Assembly (NCBI GenBank): GCA_049613665.1
Contig: JBMZCV010000015.1
Coordinates: 1-46,963 of the forward strand
Direction of reading: 5' to 3'
Length of the DNA stretch: 46,963 nt
From: JBMZCV01 sp049613665
GTDB taxonomy: Bacteria > Bacteroidota > Bacteroidia > Chitinophagales > UBA2359
This document shows, one piece after another, positions 32,693 through 39,703 of this stretch (position 1 is its first letter; every line of letters starts with the position of its first letter). Below the pieces are notes generated by a model. It saw nothing but the letters and a program-made list of their open reading frames with translations, was not told the DNA's origin and ran no database searches. Made by a program: the position numbers and the translations under genes.

Positions 32693-34213
32693 TTATGGAA
32701 ACAAACGTCCGTAATAACGAGGAAATGGTATGGTTTCACGAATATGTTGCACGCCCGTAAGCCACATTACCATACGCTCAAAGCCTAAGCCAAAGCCAGA
32801 ATGAGGCACCGAACCATAGCGACGCAAATCTAAGTACCACTCAAAAGCTTCCATAGGCAAATTGTGTTGGTTGATGCCATCAATGAGTGCTTGCAAACTT
32901 GTTTCACGCTCTGAACCACCCACAATTTCGCCAAAGCCTTCGGGAGCTAACAAATCAACACCTTTCACAAAGTTTGGGTCGTCTTCGTAGCGTTTCATAT
33001 AAAAAGATTTGATGTCGGCAGGCCAACGATACACCATTACAGGCACGCTATATACACGAGTAATCGCTCTTTCGTGTGGCGAACCAAAATCTTCGCCATC
33101 TGGAAATGCCAAGCACGATTCTATCCATTTTGGAATCTCTTCGGCAGAAGCTTCTAGCTTTTTGAGTTTCAATTTTAGCTTATCGACTTTGCTCTGCAAA
33201 TGATTTCTTTTTCCTTTTTTCATGGACTGTTTCAACTGTTCTTCTATATCTTTTACAGTTGCTGTCGCCTCCTCTATTTCTGCTTTTACTTTCGCCAAAT
33301 CTGCTCTAAACAATTCAATTGCATTTTTACCATCAATTTCTAGCTTGCCTTGAATGATTTTTGTAGCTTCGGCATGTGTAATTCGAGGAAATGTTTGGTT
33401 GATATTTTCAAACAAAGCAGTCTCACGTCCCAAAATTTCCAATTCCGTTTTGCAATCAGCATAAACCGTATTTACGATATGTTTCACAAACTCTTCTATC
33501 AAGTCCATATCCATATCCAAATCGTAGAATGCCATTTCTGGCTCTATCATCCAAAATTCCGACAAGTGACGTGGCGTAACAGAACGCTCGGCACGAAATG
33601 TTGGGCCAAAAGAATACACTTTTCCGTGTGCCATTGCAATAGCTTCGGCATACAACTGCCCAGACTGCGACAAATAAGCCGATGTTCCTTCTTTGTAAAA
33701 TTCTGTTTCAAAAAGTGTTGTTGTTCCTTCACAAGCATTGCCTGTCAAAAGTGGTGGATCTAGTTGTGCAAAACCTTTTCCCTGAAAAAATTGATGTATC
33801 GCAAACTGCAAGCGATTTCTGACTTTCATTACTGCCCATTGTTTGCGAGAACGCAGCCAAAGGTGGCGGTTATTCATCAAAAAATCGACACCATGAGCTT
33901 TTTTAGCTATTGGATAATCGGCAGTTAGGTGATATACTTCCAAATCACTGACCTGAACTTCTACACCTCCGAGTTGTCGTTCATTTTCTACTACTGTTCC
34001 TTTGATGCACAAAGAGCTTTCTAATGTTAGTTTTTTGGCTATCGCAAATTTCTCTTCTCCCAATGTTTGCAATTCTGCAATGCACTGCACATAGCCAGAG
34101 CCATCACGCATTTCTATGAAAGCAAGCTTTCCACTTGAGCGTTTGTTGGCTACCCAGCCTTTCAATTCGACTGTTTGCCCAATGTGCTTAGACAATTCTT
34201 TTATGTATATCAT
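32693..34213 (-). CDS. asnS: Asparaginyl-tRNA synthetase
   Basis: AsnRS charges tRNA-Asn in the cytosol. The 506-residue class IIb enzyme has the N-terminal OB fold (GQTVELKGWVANKRSSGKLA), motif 2 (FRAERSVTPRHLSEFWMIE, about 207-225) and motif 3 (GFGLGFERMVMWLTG). It is about 40 residues longer than common bacterial AsnRS because of a Lys/Glu-rich, probably coiled-coil insertion at about 300-365, in the catalytic domain. It has its own promoter (34295-34327), and a repeat copy follows the stop. Confidence 0.96.
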   Translation of the reverse strand: MIYIKELSKHIGQTVELKGWVANKRSSGKLAFIEMRDGSGYVQCIAELQTLGEEKFAIAKKLTLESSLCIKGTVVENERQLGGVEVQVSDLEVYHLTADYPIAKKAHGVDFLMNNRHLWLRSRKQWAVMKVRNRLQFAIHQFFQGKGFAQLDPPLLTGNACEGTTTLFETEFYKEGTSAYLSQSGQLYAEAIAMAHGKVYSFGPTFRAERSVTPRHLSEFWMIEPEMAFYDLDMDMDLIEEFVKHIVNTVYADCKTELEILGRETALFENINQTFPRITHAEATKIIQGKLEIDGKNAIELFRADLAKVKAEIEEATATVKDIEEQLKQSMKKGKRNHLQSKVDKLKLKLKKLEASAEEIPKWIESCLAFPDGEDFGSPHERAITRVYSVPVMVYRWPADIKSFYMKRYEDDPNFVKGVDLLAPEGFGEIVGGSERETSLQALIDGINQHNLPMEAFEWYLDLRRYGSVPHSGFGLGFERMVMWLTGVQHIRETIPFPRYYGRLFP

Positions 34214-34294
34214 TTTTTCTTACTATTTGAAGGAAAAACTACTGAATTTCTATTGTTTTTCTAAAAAAATATGGTTTGTTTTTATGTATGACTG

Positions 34295-34327
34295 CAAATA
34301 TAGTTTTTTTTTCGAGATTATTGCAAT
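34295..34327 (-). promoter_or_regulatory. Probable asnS promoter
   Basis: On the minus strand ATTG-N21-TATATTTG (-33 at 34324-34327, -7 at 34295-34302) lies about 80 bases before the asnS ATG. The -7 box is exact. Confidence 0.65.
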
Positions 34328-34404
34328 TCTTAGATAAAACACAAAAAATACATTGTCCAAAATAAGTTTGAAACTTGTTATAAAACAAACCAAATAGTAA
34401 AAGA

Positions 34405-34899
34405 TTATGTTTGCATACTCAAAAGTGCATCGAGATGATAAGCTTCATATTTTTTCATATCTTCCATTTGCATTTTTCGCAACTCATTTTTACTTTGTAT
34501 ATTTATCCACAAAGTAGGATTGATATTGAAAATTTTGCCCAATTTTAGAGCCAAATCAATACTAATTTTTCGCCTGCCTTTGAGCAAAGCACTCAAATTT
34601 GATGGTTTGTAATCAATGTATTTCGCAAATACCTTTTGCGACACACCGACAGCACGAATCAATTCTTTTAGAAAAAATCCTGCTTCTATTATCTCTGTAT
34701 TGTCTCGTTTTTCGACATAGCTTTGCATCTGAAATTTTAGAGATAATAAATTATTTGCTCTAATTCGTTCAGGCGTTTGCTTTTTTGATAGTTCAAGAAT
34801 TTTTTGTTTTGCAAAATCTAATTCTTTTCTATCTTCTGCCTCTACAATATTGAGGCCAAAGCCATTGAAACCATCTTCGTATTCTTTATTGTATTGCAT
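34405..34899 (-). CDS. HigA-like XRE antitoxin / repressor
   Basis: This 164-residue protein has a C-terminal helix-turn-helix of the XRE/HigA kind (about residues 74-138, with VSQKVFAKYIDYKPSNLSAL and LKGRRKISIDLALKLGKIF). An approximately 70-residue N-terminal region could bind the partner protein. The ATG overlaps the stop of the upstream GNAT-like gene by one base (TAATG), so they form a coupled two-gene unit. Such an organisation (toxin first, HigA antitoxin second) is typical of higBA-type modules. The promoter lies at 35469-35500. Confidence 0.8.
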   Translation of the reverse strand: MQYNKEYEDGFNGFGLNIVEAEDRKELDFAKQKILELSKKQTPERIRANNLLSLKFQMQSYVEKRDNTEIIEAGFFLKELIRAVGVSQKVFAKYIDYKPSNLSALLKGRRKISIDLALKLGKIFNINPTLWINIQSKNELRKMQMEDMKKYEAYHLDALLSMQT

Positions 34900-35387
34900 T
34901 ATATTTTGTTTAAGTGTTTTTGTATCAGTTGCCTTCCAACGTTGGGAGCAATAAACATTTTATGTCCCATTGCTATTTCAGCACCATATTTTTGTCGATA
35001 TAATTCTATCAACTCTGTTTTGCTATCAAAAATGAGCCAGCCTTTATAATTGCCTTTACCATTTTGAAAACTTTCCTTACAAGCAAAAGCAATCAAACAA
35101 TCTGCTACATTTGTATAACGTCTATTTTTACCAAAATTGTGTGCTGCTTTTTCTATATTTCTCATAATCATGACATCACCATCGTTTTGCAACATCAGTA
35201 AACCCTCAATGATATGAGGAGACTCAGCCGCTACTAATTTGTAACAACGAGCATTAGGCATTTTATATAATTGCCGCCAATTAAATTTCCAACCATCTTT
35301 TTTAAATGGTAACTCACTTTTTGAAACTTCAACTATCAAGCCAAGCTTTTGTGTTTTTGTACTGTTTTCTACTAAATGCAATTGCAT
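34899..35387 (-). CDS. GNAT-like protein, probable toxin partner
   Basis: This 162-residue protein is not a HigB/RelE fold. Its second half resembles a GNAT acetyltransferase core: NVADCLIAFACKESFQNGKG (about 93-112), a beta strand GWLIFDS (116-122), TELIELYRQKYGA (124-136) and GHKMFIAP (141-148). The canonical Q/RxxGxG/A acetyl-CoA loop is weak or absent here (the position reads NRRYTNVA), so activity is uncertain. It is coupled by one-base overlap to the HigA-like gene. I infer a toxin-antitoxin-like module of the GNAT-XRE type. Alternatively it could be a metabolic acetyltransferase under its own repressor. Confidence 0.6.
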   Translation of the reverse strand: MQLHLVENSTKTQKLGLIVEVSKSELPFKKDGWKFNWRQLYKMPNARCYKLVAAESPHIIEGLLMLQNDGDVMIMRNIEKAAHNFGKNRRYTNVADCLIAFACKESFQNGKGNYKGWLIFDSKTELIELYRQKYGAEIAMGHKMFIAPNVGRQLIQKHLNKI

Positions 35388-35468
35388 AAAATGTTTTTTG
35401 TGTTAAAAAAAATAATTCTTCTACTCCAACCATTGATTTTTAAAGTTTGATTTTGATTTTAGTTTTTG

Positions 35469-35500
35469 CAAAATTATCAAAAAAAGATAACTTAACCAAG
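35469..35500 (-). promoter_or_regulatory. Promoter of the GNAT-HigA-like unit
   Basis: On the minus strand CTTG-N20-TAATTTTG (-33 at 35497-35500, -7 at 35469-35476) is located about 80 bases before the GNAT-like ATG. It lies in the divergent spacer to the sensor kinase. Confidence 0.6.
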
Positions 35501-35565
35501 TAAAAAGAGTTTTTTTTTCCTTACATTTACAGAAAAAATCACTCAAAAAAAACGCCAACATCAAT

Positions 35566-38235
35566 TTGAAATATCTCTTAAAAATAATTAGTATTTTGAG
35601 CATTTTGTGTTTGCAAGCCGCAGCACAAGAGCCGACGTATATGCACTATACGCTAGACGATGGCTTGCCGAGTATGCAGATTTACGATATTTCGCAAGAC
35701 GAAAAAGGTTTTATTTGGTTGGCTACTGCCGTCGGTGTGAGTCGTTTCGATGGGCAGTTTTTCAAAAATTATACGACGGCAGACGGTTTGCCGAGTACCG
35801 CAGTTTTGGCCATTGAAAAAGATGAAAACGGACAACTTTGGCTGTTGAGCGACAACGGACAAACGGCTTTTATCGAAAATAAAACAATTGAAGTTAAAGA
35901 AAACAAAAAACTACAATTTCGGAATATGCCGACAGGCGATGTCGCTATCAATTATCAGTTGGCAAAAAAGCAAAGCTTGCAAACTTCGTTGCCGACAAAT
36001 TTAATTGCGGAACAGAAAAAATATTTCAGGCAAAGTATTAGCTGTTATCTAAAAGAAAAAGAGCGAGATATTTGGATTGGAACGTGGGGCGGCGGTGCTT
36101 TTTATTGCAAAAATTATGAAACCGACAGTTTGAATGTGCGAGCTTATCTAAAAAATAAAACGATAACAGCCATTTTTAAAGACGCAAACGAAAATTATTG
36201 GTTTACGACTTTGGACGAAGGCGTTTTTTTGCTGACACAGCCAGAAACGCTTACTTTTACAGAAAAACAAGGCTTGTCGCATCACGATATTTATGCAATA
36301 ACTAGCGATTCGCAAGGGCAAATTTGGCTAGGAAACAGCAAAGGTTCGGTGTCGCAAATTCAAGATAAGCAAATCGTGAACTTGGATATTTACGAAACAG
36401 AAGATAATTACAATCGTATCAATGACATTTTTATTGATGCGAAAAACAATAAATGGCTCGCCACAGATGAAGGTGTGCGGCTACTCAATGCGGCAGGAAA
36501 TAGCTTTATTCTCAATTTTAACGAAAACATAAAAAGCCTAGAACCTGTCAAAAGTTTGGCCGTGATTGACGAAAATAATATTTGGATTGGCAAATATCAG
36601 CAACCTATTCGTTTGAATACTTACAAAGGCATTGCAACCGATTCTTTGCCCTTGCAACAAGTCAATACTTTGTGCTTAGATACGGCGAAAAATTTGTGGA
36701 TTGGAACGGCAAAAGGTTTGTGGCACTACGCCAATGATACGCTGTTTGATTTTTCGGCTCAACATCAGCTTTTTAGCAAAAATATCAGCGATTTAAAATG
36801 GCGAAACGACAACGAACTTTGGATAGCTACAAATGGTGATGGGCTTATCGTAAAAAGAGGTGCGGAAATGTGGCATTTAAACGAAGGAAATGGTTTGAAA
36901 AGCTTGGTTTGCAATCGTTTATTTATAGATAAAAGCAATAATATTTGGGTAGCGACCGATAATGGTTTGCACAAAATAGTGCTAGAAAATTTTGATTCTA
37001 AAACGCTAAAAATGCAACATTTTTCAACGCTTGATGGCTTGGCTTATCGGCAAGTAAATGATGTTTTAGTCCATGATGATTCTATATGGGTGGCTACGCT
37101 AAAAGGTATTACTTTTTTTAGAGAAAGCCAGATGTTAAAACGAAATTTTTCGCCACCTATTTATATAGAAAAAATCAAAATTGCTTATCGTGATACTTTC
37201 TATAAACAACAATATTTTTTGCCTTATTACAAAAATAACATTCAGATAAATTATGTCGGCTTGTCGTATCAGTCAGGCAAAAGTTTGGGATACGAATATC
37301 GTTTGTCTGGCTTAAATGAAAAATGGCAAACCACAGATTTGCGAAGTATAACTTATTCATCTTTGCCATCTGGAAATTATCGTTTCGAGGTGAGAGCGAT
37401 AGACAAAAACGGTTTGCGAAGCGAAAAAGCGGCTTTTATTTCATTTGATATTGCACGGCCATATTGGCAAACGTGGTGGTTTCGCACGCTGTTGGGATTC
37501 TTCGTTTTGCTTTGCATCATTATGATAGGCTACCTCATTATTAAGTATGTGAAAGAACGTAGCGATTTGCAAAAACGCATGATAGAATCGCAGCAAATGG
37601 CTTTGAGAACGCAAATGAATCCGCATTTTATTTTCAATGCACTCAATTCTATTCAATATTATATCACGGAAAACGACAAACGAGCTGCCAATATGTATCT
37701 TTCTACTTTTTCGACTTTGATGCGAAAAGTGTTGGACAATTCGCAAAAATCACGCATTTTGTTAGAAGATGAATTAGAGTATTTGGGCTTGTATCTCGAC
37801 ATTGAATCTTTGCGTTTTAAAGGCAAATTTCGCTACGAATTGCACATTTCAGAAGCCGTAGAAATAGACGAAGTGTATGTGCCGCCAATGCTTATTCAGC
37901 CTTATTTGGAAAATGCGATTCAGCATGGTTTGCTCCAAAAACCGACAGAAGATAGGCTTTTAGAGATTTCTTTTGACCAAAAAGAGGAAGAATTATTGAT
38001 TTGCAAGATAAAAGATAACGGCATTGGCAGAAAACGAGCGGCCGAGTTGCAGGCAAAACGAACTAAACGACATCGTGGCATAGGCATGAGCAATCCGAAG
38101 GCACGTTTAAGGATTTTGAATCAGTTGCACAAATATAATATTACAGTAAAAACGGAAGATTTGATGGGCGAAAATGAGGAATCTCTCGGAACGCTTATTG
38201 TGGTACAAATGCCTGTTTTTTATGAGGAAAAATAA
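35566..38235 (+). CDS. LytS-type sensor histidine kinase with propeller
   Basis: This 889-residue sensor starts with TTG at 35566, the only start that keeps the signal peptide (KYLLKIISILSILCLQAAAQ). A two-component-regulator propeller (about 20-540, with repeats such as IWLATAVGVSRFDG and IWIGTWGGGAFY) and a Y_Y_Y domain (about 550-630) form the periplasmic sensor. A membrane helix follows at about 638-662. The cytoplasmic His_kinase domain has the H box MNPHFIFNALNSIQYY with His687, and an ATPase region with YLENAIQHGL and DNGIGRKRA. These kinases usually signal to a LytTR regulator, but none is next to it. The ligand is unknown. Confidence 0.92.
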   Translation: MKYLLKIISILSILCLQAAAQEPTYMHYTLDDGLPSMQIYDISQDEKGFIWLATAVGVSRFDGQFFKNYTTADGLPSTAVLAIEKDENGQLWLLSDNGQTAFIENKTIEVKENKKLQFRNMPTGDVAINYQLAKKQSLQTSLPTNLIAEQKKYFRQSISCYLKEKERDIWIGTWGGGAFYCKNYETDSLNVRAYLKNKTITAIFKDANENYWFTTLDEGVFLLTQPETLTFTEKQGLSHHDIYAITSDSQGQIWLGNSKGSVSQIQDKQIVNLDIYETEDNYNRINDIFIDAKNNKWLATDEGVRLLNAAGNSFILNFNENIKSLEPVKSLAVIDENNIWIGKYQQPIRLNTYKGIATDSLPLQQVNTLCLDTAKNLWIGTAKGLWHYANDTLFDFSAQHQLFSKNISDLKWRNDNELWIATNGDGLIVKRGAEMWHLNEGNGLKSLVCNRLFIDKSNNIWVATDNGLHKIVLENFDSKTLKMQHFSTLDGLAYRQVNDVLVHDDSIWVATLKGITFFRESQMLKRNFSPPIYIEKIKIAYRDTFYKQQYFLPYYKNNIQINYVGLSYQSGKSLGYEYRLSGLNEKWQTTDLRSITYSSLPSGNYRFEVRAIDKNGLRSEKAAFISFDIARPYWQTWWFRTLLGFFVLLCIIMIGYLIIKYVKERSDLQKRMIESQQMALRTQMNPHFIFNALNSIQYYITENDKRAANMYLSTFSTLMRKVLDNSQKSRILLEDELEYLGLYLDIESLRFKGKFRYELHISEAVEIDEVYVPPMLIQPYLENAIQHGLLQKPTEDRLLEISFDQKEEELLICKIKDNGIGRKRAAELQAKRTKRHRGIGMSNPKARLRILNQLHKYNITVKTEDLMGENEESLGTLIVVQMPVFYEEK

Positions 38236-38251
38236 ATTTCCTCATAAAAAA
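38216..38251. other. 15-bp hairpin overlapping the kinase stop codon
   Basis: TATGAGGAAA with flanking T and its complement form a perfect 15-bp stem (38216-38230 with 38237-38251). The stop TAA lies in the 6-nt loop. The arms have T outside on the 5' side and A on the 3' side, so no U tract follows on either strand. It separates two convergent genes. Confidence 0.5.
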
Positions 38252-38261
38252 ATAGCTATAT

Positions 38262-38699
38262 TTAAAGTAATTCCAAATTTGTCGTATTTTGATTTACCTC
38301 TTCTAAATGCTTAGGAAAAAAGTGAGGTGGAATAGTTATTGAACCTATTGAAGAACCTAAATTTGTAGTTAAAGTAGCAATAAAAGCTCGCACATAAGGA
38401 AACATAATAGCTGGAGCATTAATGTTAATAAAATCTTGCTTCATTTTTTCATCGATAATCTTATTGAGTTCAAAACTTCCAATAGAAGTAAGATTTAAAT
38501 GAAAATAACCATCTGCTACCAAAGTAGTTGCCATAATAATTTTAAATTGTTTAGCTGAATTTTTAGGATAAAAAACTTTAGGTTTAATATCAATAGCTAC
38601 TTTTAAATTATCATCTCGTTTTTTTTGAATATTAAAGTTTACATCTACAATATCAACGCCATAAAACTTTAATCTTGCTTGTTCTTTTATGTTTTCCAT
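38262..38699 (-). CDS. SecB-like chaperone (TAC-type)
   Basis: This 145-residue protein has the SecB signature NAPAIMFPYVRAFIATLT at about 94-111, which corresponds to the NAP-ilFPYaRe-is-l block of SecB, followed by a proline-containing end (SITIPPHFFPKH). The overall beta-rich fold and length fit SecB or SecB-like proteins. Its start lies one base after the stop of the small upstream gene, and the upstream pair looks like toxin and antitoxin. This is the layout of toxin-antitoxin-chaperone systems (Rv1957-like), in which the chaperone protects the antitoxin. A general export role is possible but less likely given the neighbours. Confidence 0.75.
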   Translation of the reverse strand: MENIKEQARLKFYGVDIVDVNFNIQKKRDDNLKVAIDIKPKVFYPKNSAKQFKIIMATTLVADGYFHLNLTSIGSFELNKIIDEKMKQDFININAPAIMFPYVRAFIATLTTNLGSSIGSITIPPHFFPKHLEEVNQNTTNLELL

Positions 38700-38700
38700 T

Positions 38701-38973
38701 TTATGCTGCTGTTGTTAAATGAGGAATTGCATCAATATTGATACTTACATTATCACATAAACTATTTTCTTCTTCAAGAAAAGAAATAAAACTTATTTTT
38801 TCTATATTTTTATTAAAAAATAAGTTTTCTTTTCCAAAAGAGCCATCGCCCAAAAAAGAAAGATAATTTTTATTTTTAGCTCTTTTTTCTAATAGCCAAT
38901 TTGTTAAACTTTCTTTAGTTTCCTTAGCTAAAGCCTCGTCTAATTGTTGTTCTAATTTTTTTAAATTTAACAT
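38701..38973 (-). CDS. Small antitoxin candidate of a TAC-like operon
   Basis: This 90-residue protein has no recognised family. It starts MLNLKKLEQQLDEALAKETK, with a predicted amphipathic helix up to about residue 32. A flexible middle region follows, then a hydrophobic C-terminal part (IEKISFISFLEEENSL, then NVSINIDAIPHLTTAA). In TAC systems the antitoxin carries a C-terminal chaperone-addiction segment, and this tail is a candidate for that. No helix-turn-helix is apparent. It sits 12 bases after the upstream 175-residue gene and 1 base before the SecB-like gene. The antitoxin role is inferred from position and size. Confidence 0.55.
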   Translation of the reverse strand: MLNLKKLEQQLDEALAKETKESLTNWLLEKRAKNKNYLSFLGDGSFGKENLFFNKNIEKISFISFLEEENSLCDNVSINIDAIPHLTTAA

Positions 38974-38985
38974 AACATAATATAT

Positions 38986-39513
38986 TTATGAACATTCTCT
39001 TCTTTTGTAAAACTTAAAACTTTGAATAATGTTGATTTTAAAAATACCTATTTGTATTCTTTTTTTATAAACAAAAGGTACTATTTTTGTCTTGTATGCA
39101 ATAGGTCTAACAAGCAAAAAGTTAAGATTGCTAGGTAAGTCTTGAAACATAATACCTGTCATATCATTCCATGTACCTCTTTCTTTAAAATAGTCATTTA
39201 TTTCTTTTATACTAGGTTTCATACCTGTTTTTTTGAGAATTGTTTTTGCTACTTTTTCGATTTGTTTTAACCAAAACAAATAGTTTTCCTCATTAAAAAC
39301 AGTATCTAATAGATTTTCACAATCAACACTAGCTTTATAAATTTCATACTCTCCTGTTCGCCTTTTGCTTGTTTCTCCCCATCTATGAGCATCATCTTCT
39401 GCATACCAAAAATAATAAGCTTCTCCGAGCCATGCGTCATCTCTACAACACATAATAGGTTGTTTTAGTTCTTTTGGTCTATATTCTTGAGTATGATACA
39501 AAGTTCTTATCAT
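38986..39513 (-). CDS. Putative ADP-ribosyltransferase-like toxin
   Basis: This 175-residue protein begins IRTLYHTQEYRPKELKQPI. LYH with His7 and the later block WLGEAYYFWYAEDDAHRWG (28-46), plus YEIYKASVD (56-64), resemble the H-Y type ADP-ribosyltransferase toxins in which the LYH start, a glycine/tyrosine loop and a short beta strand bind NAD. A Gln-containing RIQIGIF (152-158) could be the third position. The resemblance is by eye and not proven. It is the first gene of the T-A-C-like operon, 12 bases before the antitoxin candidate. An endonuclease-like toxin is not excluded. Confidence 0.5.
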   Translation of the reverse strand: MIRTLYHTQEYRPKELKQPIMCCRDDAWLGEAYYFWYAEDDAHRWGETSKRRTGEYEIYKASVDCENLLDTVFNEENYLFWLKQIEKVAKTILKKTGMKPSIKEINDYFKERGTWNDMTGIMFQDLPSNLNFLLVRPIAYKTKIVPFVYKKRIQIGIFKINIIQSFKFYKRRECS

Positions 39514-39574
39514 ATATGGGTAATTCTAGCTATTTTTATAAACATCAAAATAAATGCCATTATTGTATTTTTAT

Positions 39575-39595
39575 CTACCTTTTCAACAAAGGTAG
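39575..39595. promoter_or_regulatory. Operator-like inverted repeat over the TAC promoter
   Basis: CTACCTTT (39575-39582) and AAAGGTAG (39588-39595) form a perfect 8-bp inverted repeat with a 5-nt spacer. The right arm contains the -7 box, so a bound repressor would block the promoter. Confidence 0.6.
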
Positions 39596-39618
39596 GTAAA
39601 AATTAGTTCAAAAACAAA
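39587..39618 (-). promoter_or_regulatory. Promoter of the TAC-like operon
   Basis: On the minus strand TTTG-N20-TACCTTTG (-33 at 39615-39618, -7 at 39587-39594) matches the consensus exactly. Initiation near 39580 leaves a leader of about 67 nt before the toxin ATG at 39513. Confidence 0.75.
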
Positions 39619-39703
39619 AAGATTACTTTAAAAACCATTTAAGCCTTTTTCAGTATCAAAAATAAAACTCAAACAGCCTTCAAAGTATCTTTTGCCTTCA
39701 TAT

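Noticed and set aside
35421..35603. 60-codon minus-strand frame between the GNAT-like gene and the kinase
   Set aside because: Lysine/Phe-rich, AT-driven composition, overlapping the GNAT promoter and the kinase start.
38216..38251. Hairpin after the kinase as an intrinsic terminator
   Set aside because: The arms run T-to-A rather than A-to-T, so no U tract follows on either strand.
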